From a virus: a DNA stretch of 34,275 nt. The translations under genes were made by a program, and so were the position numbers. Under the pieces are notes generated by a model. It saw only the letters and a list, made by a program, of their open reading frames with translations, had not been told where the DNA came from and did not search any database. Each line of letters begins with the position of its first letter. The stretch's first letter is position 1. Shown piece by piece: positions 7,445 to 14,478 of this stretch. Where the stretch lies: positions 1-34,275 of the IMG/VR virus record IMGVR_UViG_3300017756_000047, one strand, 5' to 3'.

Positions 7445-7779
7445 TCTGTGCCGGATATTATATCTTTTTTATTAGAATCCTCAACAAGCATTGCAAACCC
7501 TAAGAGTAGATAATTTAAAGCATCTGCATAACGACTATCTATTGGCTCAGCTTGATGCATACTGGGATCACCAGCATGGCTTAAAATGGCTTGTATATGC
7601 TTATTAAAGAACACCGCCCAAACTTCCATAGGTTGTATTCCAATACTTTTAGATGTTTGTTTAAAATTGTTTAATACATCAATACTTTTGTTTGTGTATT
7701 CTGGCTGCTTAGCATCCATTATATCTTGAGCTTTGTCTAAGATATATCTTGTAGTTTCTTCAAATTCTTTTTGATTCAT
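7441..7779 (-). CDS. DUF1599/Nmad1-like nucleotide-modification-associated protein
   Basis: A 112-residue helical protein with the pattern of the DUF1599 family (nucleotide modification associated domain 1): K24-Q-P-E-Y, a D-V-L-N-N-F-K motif (34-40), a KHIQAILSHAG segment (60-70), and EPIDSRYADALNYLLLG (78-94), where Asp/Glu residues are spaced as in MazG-like all-alpha NTP pyrophosphatases. The family was named for its occurrence in phage base-modification operons, although members also occur elsewhere as small accessory proteins. Here it is the first gene of the segment with the methyltransferase, ParB-like and TET/JBP-like genes, 10 bp after the primase-helicase. A MazG-like house-cleaning role is possible but not shown. 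Confidence 0.65.
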   Translation of the reverse strand: MNQKEFEETTRYILDKAQDIMDAKQPEYTNKSIDVLNNFKQTSKSIGIQPMEVWAVFFNKHIQAILSHAGDPSMHQAEPIDSRYADALNYLLLGFAMLVEDSNKKDIISGTE

Positions 7780-7789
7780 AATTTAATTT

Positions 7790-9469
7790 TTAAAATGGAA
7801 CATTATCTTTTATTACTTGTATTTTCTTTTCACCTTGAAATATCTCTTTGTAGATACCCCCATTATCAAAATCTGGAGCTATCTCAAAATCGCCTAGCTG
7901 GCCATTCTCTTTACGTTTGACCTTTTCGACATGAACTCTAACAACATCACTTTTGTATTTTGTTTTTTGCCCTATGCATCTATAAGCAATTAAGCCATTA
8001 TATGCCTTATTAAAAAAATCAGCTGAGCCAGAAATATCGTATAATGTTGGCTTTTTATATACACCACCCTCACTTTCTATTTTTCTAGGATGTGCCACTA
8101 AAAATAGATGAGTGTTAGTTTGTTGACAAAATTGTGTTATTTGACTTAATATTTTACCAATATAACTATGATCTCTTTGTGCTGAGTGGTCGAGCATATT
8201 CCAGGGATCTATGACACAAACATTTATACCTTTTTGAAATACAAGCTCCCTAAATGCATTTAAAATACCTTTTAAGGTTAAATTTTCTAAATCAATTTTA
8301 ATCCAAAAAAAATGATCTTCAATAAAATCTTTTGTATTGTTTAAATCATCACTATTGCAATTTTTTTGATTTAATTTATTAGCTATTCTTTTTATATGTC
8401 CCTCATAAGGAAAACTCTCAGGCGAAAACATTGCACATCTAAAATCGTGCTTAGTAGATATATTACACAATATTTGATCTAGTATATCGGATTTACCAGA
8501 GTTTGGTATCCCACTAACAACTGTCCACTCGCCAAACGCCATTTTAAAATATTCATCAGATCCTGGCAAACCAATAGAATAATTAGTTATGCCATTTTCA
8601 TTATAATTTAGTACATCTTGCCATATATTGTCTAAATTTAACACGCCCTCAAGTGGAAAATCTTTAGCTTGTTTTATTATATTTCTAAGTGCCTCAGCTC
8701 CCTTTTCAATCAAAACTTCATTAGCATCTTTGAAATCACCGAACTCAACATACTTACATCTATACTTTCCAAATCTCCTAGCTAGTTCATTTCTTAATTG
8801 TAAACCAGCATCATCATTATCTGTACAAAGTATAATTTCTTTTTTGTCTTTAAAATATTTATAACAATTATCTAAATACTCTAGTTTTTGAGATCCTTTA
8901 CTAGCACCATTAGGAACACTACAAACACTATATAAACCAGCTTCATGCAAACTAAGCGCATCCATCTCGCCCTCAACTATGTAACACTTTTGTAATTCTT
9001 TTATATTATCAATACCATAAAATATAAGCTCAGCACCAGAAACTAATTTAAAATTCTTTTCACCATCTCTATACTTTACATTAACAACTTGATTATTTCT
9101 GTAATAATTAAAATTTATACATCTTCTTTTAGCTTGTACTTGAGGCATATATTCTAATGATTCGCCTATTTTCCAATGTATTAATGTTGGCTCAGTGATG
9201 CCTCTATTGCTAAACCATTTTACAACTCTCTCAGCGATATTAGAATTAAATTTTGGGGGTAAAACATATTCAATTTTTTTCTTAAATTTAACATTCCCAC
9301 CCCATCCACAATTATGACAATTATACAAACCCTCATCAATATTTACTGATAAACAATCATCTTTTTTGTTTTTTCTAGTATGTGAACACTTAGGGCATCT
9401 AGTTTTAACAGATCCTTGAGATCTTTTTAGTATTATACCTAAGTCGAGTAAGTCGTTATAGTGATTCAT
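7790..9469 (-). CDS. Bifunctional primase-helicase (T7 gp4 type)
   Basis: A 559-residue replication enzyme. The N-terminal zinc ribbon uses C25-x2-C28 and C51-x2-C54. The TOPRIM primase core shows YIVEGEMDALS (163-173, metal-binding Glu166) and LCTDNDDAG (214-222). The C-terminal RecA/DnaB-type helicase has Walker A GIPNSGKS (320-327), Walker B VCVIDPWN (417-424), and HLFLVAHPRK with His460 as the coupling residue. Domain order is that of T7 gp4, so one protein unwinds and primes at the fork. No DNA polymerase gene is visible in the window, so synthesis must rely on the host replisome. A probable promoter lies just upstream (9486-9519). Confidence 0.95.
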   Translation of the reverse strand: MNHYNDLLDLGIILKRSQGSVKTRCPKCSHTRKNKKDDCLSVNIDEGLYNCHNCGWGGNVKFKKKIEYVLPPKFNSNIAERVVKWFSNRGITEPTLIHWKIGESLEYMPQVQAKRRCINFNYYRNNQVVNVKYRDGEKNFKLVSGAELIFYGIDNIKELQKCYIVEGEMDALSLHEAGLYSVCSVPNGASKGSQKLEYLDNCYKYFKDKKEIILCTDNDDAGLQLRNELARRFGKYRCKYVEFGDFKDANEVLIEKGAEALRNIIKQAKDFPLEGVLNLDNIWQDVLNYNENGITNYSIGLPGSDEYFKMAFGEWTVVSGIPNSGKSDILDQILCNISTKHDFRCAMFSPESFPYEGHIKRIANKLNQKNCNSDDLNNTKDFIEDHFFWIKIDLENLTLKGILNAFRELVFQKGINVCVIDPWNMLDHSAQRDHSYIGKILSQITQFCQQTNTHLFLVAHPRKIESEGGVYKKPTLYDISGSADFFNKAYNGLIAYRCIGQKTKYKSDVVRVHVEKVKRKENGQLGDFEIAPDFDNGGIYKEIFQGEKKIQVIKDNVPF

Positions 9470-9485
9470 AAATAAAAATATTTTT

Positions 9486-9519
9486 TAAATATAGAAATTT
9501 TTTTTAAATATTTAACAAA
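9486..9519 (-). promoter_or_regulatory. Possible Bacteroidota-type promoter of the primase-helicase
   Basis: On the minus strand TTTG (9516-9519) is followed after 22 bases by TATATTTA (9486-9493), seven of eight matches to TAnnTTTG. It ends 16 bp before the ATG at 9469 and overlaps the end of the previous gene. The surrounding DNA is nearly pure A/T, so chance matches are likely. Confidence 0.35.
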
Positions 9520-10013
9520 AAAATTAGTTCTTTATGGCTTAAAAGTTTGTTTTTTTCTAAAACATAAGATTTTACTCTAGTCATTTTTTTATTGCAATCT
9601 TGAAAAATTATATTATTTAAGGTAAACCCCTCAAAAGTATAGTTTGGATAATTGCTAGTAAATAAAGCAAATATTTTACAATCTGTATTTGCATATTCAG
9701 GAATCATTAATGGGTGATGTTTTCTATTTACTTTTACATCTACACTATGACCTAACCAGGTTGCATCATAATCATCAGTTTTATTTACCTTACTAGTGTT
9801 ATGTATTTTGAAATCAGGATATAAATTATTTTCCCTTGCAAATATAAACTCTCCACCGAAACCAATAATATTCAACTCAAGTTCAGATTGTACATTAACT
9901 GTTTTGTAACCATTCCAACCAGTTTTTATTTTATTATTATGCCTTTGCTCAGCTGATAGCTTAACAATGGCTTGTTCATATTTATCAAGTTTGTAAACCT
10001 TACCTATTATCAC
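9504..10013 (-). CDS. Putative PD-(D/E)XK-fold nuclease
   Basis: A 169-residue protein with an arrangement typical of small restriction-fold nucleases: an N-terminal helix with IIGFGGEFIFAREN (49-62, Glu55), then DYDATWLG (81-88, Asp83) and SVDVKVNR (90-97) giving D83-x8-D92-x-K94, the PD...DxK catalytic pattern, followed by a beta segment KIFALFTSNYP. No family name can be assigned with confidence. It overlaps the replication initiator by 14 bp. It could process replication or recombination intermediates, or degrade host DNA. Confidence 0.6.
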   Translation of the reverse strand: MIIGKVYKLDKYEQAIVKLSAEQRHNNKIKTGWNGYKTVNVQSELELNIIGFGGEFIFARENNLYPDFKIHNTSKVNKTDDYDATWLGHSVDVKVNRKHHPLMIPEYANTDCKIFALFTSNYPNYTFEGFTLNNIIFQDCNKKMTRVKSYVLEKNKLLSHKELIFLLNI

Positions 10014-10860
10014 TAGATATAATTTTTTTTATTTGATTTATTTGATATTTATTTAATGTTTGTGAAATATTAAACTCATTGAGTTTTCCTTTTTTTGTAT
10101 CAGCGCCTAATAATGTTTTTCCATTTTCCTGGTAAATAAAATATTTAATCAATCCCTTAACACGCCACCAAAATTTAGGTTTGTTTGCATTGTCATAAGT
10201 TTCAATATACTTATGTACGTACATGATTCCATTTTTATCTTTATTTCTAAGTTTTAATAAACTTAAAAAATGCACACCCCAGAACTCATGTTCTCTAATA
10301 AACTTAACTACTAGCCAGAGTTTATGAAAATCTAATTTTTCGATTCTCTCTAATTTATCTAAACAACTTATCCATTTATTTTTTTGGCTTTGAGTTTGTG
10401 GCTGATATTTTTTTGGAAATAAGTTTACAAAATGAGGGTAAACTTTTAAAACTAAATTACTATGCATATTATTACTTTCTATATTGTTATCATTATATAT
10501 ATTAATATTACTTTGTGGAGGATTTTCCGATTTCGGTTTTTTCCGATCTCGGTTTTTCCGACTTCGGTTTGCTTTTAAAATATAGTTATAACCCTTGAAT
10601 TTACCTTTATCGGTAACTCTCTCCCTTTCTATATAACCAGCATCTATAAGTTCTTTTAATTTTGATGCTATGGCATCTTTGCCCTCTTTAAAATGGTTGC
10701 ATATAAATTGTATTGTTATTTCTTGTTCAGCTGTGTGTGAAAATAAATAAGCATACAAACCAGTAGCACCAACTGAAATATCTTTATGCCTAAATATATA
10801 GCTAGGTATGATAGTAAAGTGGTCAAACTTTTTAGGTTTTAAAATCTTATTGTATTTCAT
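10000..10860 (-). CDS. Replication initiator protein with winged-helix N-terminus and internal origin
   Basis: A 286-residue protein. Residues 1-95 read as the winged-helix module common to phage and plasmid initiators: FTIIPSYIFRHKDISVGATG (15-34), a recognition region around FKEGKDAIASKLKELIDAGY (58-77), then the wing RERVTDKGKFKGYNYIL. A linker (about 96-130) is very basic (NRSRKNRDRKKPK) then Asn-rich; its DNA contains three palindromic iterons and an AT-rich stretch, as in lambdoid O genes. The C-terminal half is helical with WISCLDKLERIEK and FWWRVKGLIKYF, possibly contacting the helicase, similar in plan to DnaD-like proteins. The helicase-primase is two genes downstream. Assignment rests on the domain pattern and the origin-like DNA, not on one diagnostic motif. 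Confidence 0.72.
   Translation of the reverse strand: MKYNKILKPKKFDHFTIIPSYIFRHKDISVGATGLYAYLFSHTAEQEITIQFICNHFKEGKDAIASKLKELIDAGYIERERVTDKGKFKGYNYILKANRSRKNRDRKKPKSENPPQSNINIYNDNNIESNNMHSNLVLKVYPHFVNLFPKKYQPQTQSQKNKWISCLDKLERIEKLDFHKLWLVVKFIREHEFWGVHFLSLLKLRNKDKNGIMYVHKYIETYDNANKPKFWWRVKGLIKYFIYQENGKTLLGADTKKGKLNEFNISQTLNKYQINQIKKIISSDNR
10455..10570. other. Candidate replication origin: three iterons plus AT-rich stretch
   Basis: Three near-identical palindromes CCGATTTCGG (10527-10536), CCGATCTCGG (10543-10552) and CCGACTTCGG (10558-10567) repeat at 16- and 15-bp spacing with T-rich linkers. They are G/C islands in a very AT-rich genome. Next to them, 10455-10519 is almost only A and T. 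Iterons beside an AT-rich unwinding region, inside the linker of the initiator gene, is the layout of the lambda origin within gene O. Confidence 0.65.
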
Positions 10861-10883
10861 AAATAAGTCGCTAAGTAATAAAA

Positions 10884-11135
10884 TTATTGTTTGTCGACCA
10901 AACCTTTAATTCCATCACAAAATGTTTTAAGCTCTCGGAAAGTATCAAAAAATTGATTATAAGTTATATCTCCATCTTCATACATAAACCAAAGTAATTC
11001 CATCAATAAGTCAAACTCAGCTTCACTAGCAACCCCTATAAACTTGTAATCGTATTTAAAACCATCTGAGCTAGATTGTGTCCATCTTACTTTTTGATTC
11101 TCTTCCTCAAAATATATTTTTTTTGATCTAGCCAT
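10884..11135 (-). CDS. Unknown protein, 83 aa
   Basis: A small, slightly acidic protein that I do not recognise. After a charged start (ARSKKIYFEEEN) it has KFIGVASEAEFDLLMELLWF and an acidic helical end with FDTFRELKTFCDG. The hydrophobic stretch is part of an amphipathic helix and not a membrane segment. It abuts the VRR-NUC gene (1-bp overlap) and precedes the initiator by 23 bp, so it probably belongs to the replication operon. Confidence 0.72.
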   Translation of the reverse strand: MARSKKIYFEEENQKVRWTQSSSDGFKYDYKFIGVASEAEFDLLMELLWFMYEDGDITYNQFFDTFRELKTFCDGIKGLVDKQ

Positions 11136-11506
11136 TATTTGTTGTTAAAATATTTATCTATTATTTCAATGCATTCATCTAAATTATTACTCCAAACAGC
11201 TATCCAGTTCTTGTTTTCAAGCGATTTAAGCCACTTTTTTTGATTTTCGGTAGGTTTGTTATACCCAGCTTTTAATTCTATGGCTAAACCATTTTTAGTT
11301 TTGTTCGGATCAAAAATCATTATGTCAGGAATACCAGGTTTTGTGCCTAAGTATTTCATTTTGTATTGCTCAAATGGTGTTCTTTTACCCTCGTTAGCGA
11401 CATGAGTAAACAATGCTTTAGGGTATTTCAAACCAATATATCTCATAACTTGATTTTGCAATACATCTTCTTTGCCTAAGTATTTTGCAAATGGATTCCT
11501 TTTCAT
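11135..11506 (-). CDS. VRR-NUC domain nuclease
   Basis: A 123-residue single-domain VRR-NUC nuclease of the PD-(D/E)XK fold. Visible catalytic pattern: GKEDVLQNQVMRYI (11-24, Glu13/Gln17-19), HVANEGKRT (35-43), LGTKPGIPDIMIF (53-65, Asp61), LAIELKAGYNKPTENQKKWL (74-93, Glu77-x-Lys79 and Gln89), and an AVWSN end. The length is that of the phage stand-alone form, which has Holliday-junction or structure-specific nuclease activity in studied relatives. It lies between the DnaA-like gene and a small gene next to the initiator, consistent with work on replication intermediates. Confidence 0.9.
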   Translation of the reverse strand: MKRNPFAKYLGKEDVLQNQVMRYIGLKYPKALFTHVANEGKRTPFEQYKMKYLGTKPGIPDIMIFDPNKTKNGLAIELKAGYNKPTENQKKWLKSLENKNWIAVWSNNLDECIEIIDKYFNNK

Positions 11507-11534
11507 AAAGTTTTTTTACAAAATTAAAAAATAT

Positions 11535-12008
11535 TTAGTCAGTATCGGCCATAATATAAATAATTCGTTTCATTTCTAAATTTTCAGCAAATATTTTTTT
11601 ATATCTACGATCTAATTGTTCTAATCTAGTTTTTAAATTTTCACATTGCATTAAATAAAAATTATGATCAGTAACTAACCTTTCAATGCTTTTACCATTT
11701 TTAGTTTCAACATAATCCTTTTCAGCTTCTTTGACAATTTTATTATATATTTTACTTTTCACCGGATCATGCTTTATAATATATGGCAACTCTTTTAAAC
11801 TATGCATTACAGTAGCATGATTCTTATTGACTGATTCACTAATTTTACCATAACTCATTTCGCCATAAGTTCGGCACAAATAATAATAACAAGCTCTAGC
11901 AAAAACATAATCAAACTGCCTTGTAACTTTATTAATTTTAACTCCAGTATGCCTTTCGACAACTTCTCTGTATTTTTCTACTTTCTTATTATAAAATATA
12001 TGATCCAT
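11535..12008 (-). CDS. DnaA domain-IV-like DNA-binding protein
   Basis: From the Met at 12006-12008 the protein has 157 residues; a longer reading from 12110 lies entirely inside the exonuclease gene and lacks family character. Residues about 27-75 resemble the DnaA C-terminal DNA-binding domain (Bac_DnaA_C): RQFDYVFARACYYYLCRTYG, then SYGKISESVNKNHATVMHSL, where NKNHATVMHSLKEL corresponds to the DnaA-box recognition signature DHSTVLHA-xK. The AAA+ ATPase part of DnaA is absent. The C-terminal part is a charged coiled coil (QCENLKTRLEQLDRRYKKIF). It overlaps the exonuclease gene by 20 bp. It could bind DnaA boxes to steer host replication or act as a transcription factor. Confidence 0.75.
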   Translation of the reverse strand: MDHIFYNKKVEKYREVVERHTGVKINKVTRQFDYVFARACYYYLCRTYGEMSYGKISESVNKNHATVMHSLKELPYIIKHDPVKSKIYNKIVKEAEKDYVETKNGKSIERLVTDHNFYLMQCENLKTRLEQLDRRYKKIFAENLEMKRIIYIMADTD

Positions 12009-12744
12009 CTTTGTCGTATTTATACCAATGATAACCTGGCATAATACCAGATTCAACGTAAATTTTCCATTTTGAAAATGCTTGTTTATATGCATTGCGG
12101 CCAAACTCAATTATCTCATCACTTAGTTTATAAACCTCAACTGTATAAGGATGTGTGGTCGTAACTGCTATAAATCTAAAATCATCTATGCCACACATAT
12201 CCATATAAAATGCGGCTTGTAAATGATAACCCCATTTATAAATATCTCTTTTAAATGCCTCAGGCGAATTGTCTTGGCAAGTTTTAACATCACTAATAAA
12301 ATTAGAAATTCTATTTATACAATCTGGTCGCACCCTAACATCTATGCCCTCATATTGAGTATAGTGAGATAATTCAATTTCGCCTTTGCAATATTTCTGG
12401 GCCAACTCATGTTGTCTGAAATTACCAAGTATGGATTTAATAATTTCATGCGAATCAGATTCTAAAATTATTTTGCCATCAGCTAATTTCATTTGCTTTT
12501 CATATTCCTCTTTCCCAGCTTTAGTTCTTTTGTTAATTTTTTCAATGACATGATAAATGTCATAAAAATCATCTGGCTCTAATAATGCTTGATGAACAGC
12601 AGTTCCAAGTGCCATTGCTGGAGTTTCTTTAAACTTTTGATTAATTAAGTGATATACAGATTTTTTATATATCGTTTTTAAACCACTAGCGCTTATACTA
12701 CTATGCGAATGGTATTGGTCGTTACTATCTTTAATTACTTTCAT
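11989..12744 (-). CDS. RecE-like exonuclease (PD-(D/E)XK, DUF3799 type)
   Basis: A 251-residue 5'-3' exonuclease of the RecE C-terminal / YqaJ-like group. Signatures in order: SISASGLKTIYKKSVYHL (16-33), ALGTAVHQALLEP (45-57, His51), the catalytic core VRVRPDCI (136-143, Asp141) and FISDVKTC (149-156, Asp152-x-Lys154), and KWGYHLQAAFYMD (170-182, Gln175 and Tyr180). It would resect double-stranded ends to give 3' tails for the annealing protein encoded at 13978. The two together make a RecET-like recombination pair. The C-terminus (YHWYKYDKDGSYIL) is of usual length. It overlaps both neighbours. Confidence 0.88.
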   Translation of the reverse strand: MKVIKDSNDQYHSHSSISASGLKTIYKKSVYHLINQKFKETPAMALGTAVHQALLEPDDFYDIYHVIEKINKRTKAGKEEYEKQMKLADGKIILESDSHEIIKSILGNFRQHELAQKYCKGEIELSHYTQYEGIDVRVRPDCINRISNFISDVKTCQDNSPEAFKRDIYKWGYHLQAAFYMDMCGIDDFRFIAVTTTHPYTVEVYKLSDEIIEFGRNAYKQAFSKWKIYVESGIMPGYHWYKYDKDGSYIL

Positions 12745-12943
12745 TGCTTACTATTTGATTTTTTAAAATTGCTTTTATAATTTTTCTATTTGCTTTTTTT
12801 TGCTCTGATCTATTATTGAAATGCATTTTATAGCGGCACCATTTGTGAGTTGATTCAATCGAACTGCTAAAAAATAAATCCTTAATTAACTTACCCCAGA
12901 TTCTCATTGGTCGATAAATTTTATAAACTCTATTTACTTTCAT
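12731..12943 (-). CDS. Unknown basic protein, 70 aa
   Basis: A strongly basic, aromatic-rich small protein (KVNRVYKIYRPMRIWGKLIK, then RSEQKKANRKIIKAILKN). No family recognised. The composition suits nucleic-acid binding. It overlaps the exonuclease start by 14 bp and follows the 148-residue gene after 12 bp, so it is part of the same transcript. Confidence 0.7.
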   Translation of the reverse strand: MKVNRVYKIYRPMRIWGKLIKDLFFSSSIESTHKWCRYKMHFNNRSEQKKANRKIIKAILKNQIVSNESN

Positions 12944-12955
12944 AATTTTTAATTT

Positions 12956-13402
12956 TTAAATTGTTTCTAATAAGTGATAATTAGTTTGATCTTTGATTAT
13001 TAACTCACCCTTTTTATTATCCCTCATCCATTGATCGGTTTCATCAATATTAAATACCCATGTTCTTCCATTATGTATTCCTGGCATACCTTTTTTTCTA
13101 TATTTTAAAATAGTCATAACACCTAAATCATATCTTAATCTTAAAACACCTTTTGAAACCCACCATTTATTTTTAAATTCCATTTTATATAAAAACCCTT
13201 TAGGATAATAGTTATATAAATTTTCTTGTTCAATTTCATCTAATGTTTTATTTTCTATAACTTTTGCTGAATTTTTCATATTAAACATTTTAAATAATTC
13301 TTTAAAGTTTCTTTTACCATCTTCTGACATTTTAGGATATTCATTTTCTAAATCATATAATATTAATTGTAATTTAATGTATTCTTCTAGTACGTTTTTC
13401 AT
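12956..13402 (-). CDS. Putative DNA-binding protein with MerR/Nu1-like C-terminal module
   Basis: A 148-residue protein. The N-terminal 60 residues are helical and acidic. The C-terminal part GVMTILKYRKKGMPGIHNGR (94-113) followed by TWVFNIDETDQWMRDNK (114-130) has the shape of the short winged helix of excisionases, MerR proteins and Nu1 (helix-turn-helix, a GMP turn, a wing strand, then a W-containing helix). It is the first gene after the terminator at 13465 and a probable promoter, so it may regulate the replication operon. An Nu1-like small terminase role is less likely, because a better candidate adjoins the large terminase. Confidence 0.55.
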   Translation of the reverse strand: MKNVLEEYIKLQLILYDLENEYPKMSEDGKRNFKELFKMFNMKNSAKVIENKTLDEIEQENLYNYYPKGFLYKMEFKNKWWVSKGVLRLRYDLGVMTILKYRKKGMPGIHNGRTWVFNIDETDQWMRDNKKGELIIKDQTNYHLLETI

Positions 13403-13424
13403 AAATAAATTTTAAAATTGATTT

Positions 13425-13456
13425 TAAATTTAAAAAAATATTTTTAATAATTCAAA
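13425..13456 (-). promoter_or_regulatory. Possible Bacteroidota-type promoter, TTTG-N20-TAAATTTA
   Basis: Minus-strand TTTG (13453-13456) is followed after exactly 20 bases by TAAATTTA (13425-13432), seven of eight matches to TAnnTTTG. It lies just after a terminator and 23 bp before the ATG at 13402, so it is well placed to start the replication transcript. Confidence 0.5.
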
Positions 13457-13464
13457 TTAATTAT

Positions 13465-13498
13465 AAAAAAAAGGCACGAAATTAATCATGCCCTTTTA
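13465..13498 (-). terminator. Rho-independent terminator
   Basis: The minus strand reads AAAAGGGCATGA, a six-base loop, TCGTGCCTTTT and then a run of T: a stem of about ten pairs with a U-tract. It ends the short transcript holding the helix-turn-helix, annealing, SSB-like and 59-residue genes. Confidence 0.85.
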
Positions 13499-13518
13499 AA
13501 TTCCTTTGTTTGCCAGTA

Positions 13519-13698
13519 TTATAAAGGAATATCTAATTTTTCAATATTATCTTTTCCAATCCAATTATTTTCTAAGTCAATGACTTTATAATTGTATTTG
13601 ACTAAAAGATGTATTGCACTATTAATCTCTTTAGATTTGGTTCTAAAATGATCAAAAGTTTCACCCTCAATGGCTTGTGTTTTATTTTCAAATGCCAT
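13519..13698 (-). CDS. Unknown protein, 59 aa
   Basis: A 59-residue frame from the ATG at 13696-13698 to a TAA at 13519 fills the space between the SSB-like gene (11 bp upstream) and the terminator at 13465. It reads MAFENKTQAIEGETFDHFRT, then KEINSAIHLLVKYNYKVIDL, ending LDIPL. The end (KLDIPL) is only vaguely like an SSB tip. It is tightly spaced and directly followed by the terminator, which supports a real gene. No function is apparent. Confidence 0.7.
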   Translation of the reverse strand: MAFENKTQAIEGETFDHFRTKSKEINSAIHLLVKYNYKVIDLENNWIGKDNIEKLDIPL

Positions 13699-13709
13699 TA
13701 GAATTAAAT

Positions 13710-13973
13710 TTAAAATGGCAAATCATTACTAGCTTGACTGGATTCACTAGCTTTTGATTCTTGTTTAGGTTGCCAAGTATTTATCTCACCATAGTATTTA
13801 CCACTTTGAGATCTTTTTAAATCTATATTAACCCAGCCATTTTTAGTGTGTTTATCTAAAAAAGGTTTGAACTCATCAACCTTAACACTAAGATTGCCAA
13901 TTACAAAATCAGGTGCATTGTCATTTCTTTTGACAATTAAACCCTCAGTAAAAATTTTTTCATTTGCTTCCAT
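13710..13973 (-). CDS. Single-stranded DNA-binding-like protein, 87 aa
   Basis: A small protein with a beta-rich core (GLIVKRNDNAPDFVIGNLSV, then GWVNIDLKRSQSGKYYGEIN), compatible with a single OB fold, then a flexible Gln/Ser-rich tail ending SNDLPF. Such a tip (acidic residue followed by LPF) is the hallmark of SSB proteins that recruit partners through the C-terminal peptide. It is shorter than cellular SSB (about 110-180 aa) and lacks its usual motifs, so the call rests on size, tail and position: it lies 4 bp after the annealing protein gene. Confidence 0.65.
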   Translation of the reverse strand: MEANEKIFTEGLIVKRNDNAPDFVIGNLSVKVDEFKPFLDKHTKNGWVNIDLKRSQSGKYYGEINTWQPKQESKASESSQASNDLPF

Positions 13974-13977
13974 ATTA

Positions 13978-14466
13978 TTATTTTAAATTAAATTGATTAT
14001 TGATTTTAGTTCTATATTCTTTTTTCATCTTATAATTAGCAACTACCTTTTCGGCTTGTTCTTTAGTGCCTTTTAGTGTTGCAATTAATTGAGTTTCATT
14101 TAACCAATCTCTTACATCTTTAGTTTGGTTTTTTACAGCTGTTTGAACCTCATCAGCTGATGCTATTGCAGTATCAATGCCAATACCTAAGTAACCTAAT
14201 GCCCTCCCTAAAGCACTAGTAAAACCATTTTCAACAAATGATGTCTTGTTAATATAGCTTGAATCCCTATATTCTTGAGCATGAGCAACTGCCATTTCAA
14301 ATCCATCTGGATTTATTATGGTTACTTTAAATAACCCCTCTTTGTCATCTAAGGAAACTACATCCTCAGATATTCGCCACCCATTGTATTGTGGCTGGGA
14401 TCTAAAGAATATCAATCTTTCATTGACTGTAATATATTCTTTTCCCTTAATGTTTACTGATTTCAT
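13978..14466 (-). CDS. Probable single-strand annealing recombinase (Erf/Rad52-like)
   Basis: A 162-residue protein with the layout KGKEYITVNERLIFFRSQPQ (7-26), WRISEDVVSLDD, an AHAQEYRDSSYINKTSFVEN segment (61-80), and FTSALGRALGYLGIGIDTAI (82-101) followed by ASADEV. The TSALGRALGYLGIG block recalls the conserved TSA-xGRALG motif of phage annealing proteins. Together with the RecE-like exonuclease and the SSB-like gene right after it, this suggests homologous pairing of phage DNA. The family name is inferred from pattern memory; an alternative is an uncharacterised ssDNA-binding accessory protein. Confidence 0.6.
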   Translation of the reverse strand: MKSVNIKGKEYITVNERLIFFRSQPQYNGWRISEDVVSLDDKEGLFKVTIINPDGFEMAVAHAQEYRDSSYINKTSFVENGFTSALGRALGYLGIGIDTAIASADEVQTAVKNQTKDVRDWLNETQLIATLKGTKEQAEKVVANYKMKKEYRTKINNQFNLK

Positions 14467-14478
14467 AAATTAAAAGTA

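Noticed and set aside
11535-12110. Longer form of the DnaA-like protein starting at 12110
   Set aside because: The extra 34 residues fall inside the exonuclease gene in another frame and do not look like family sequence; the Met at 12008 gives a short overlap.
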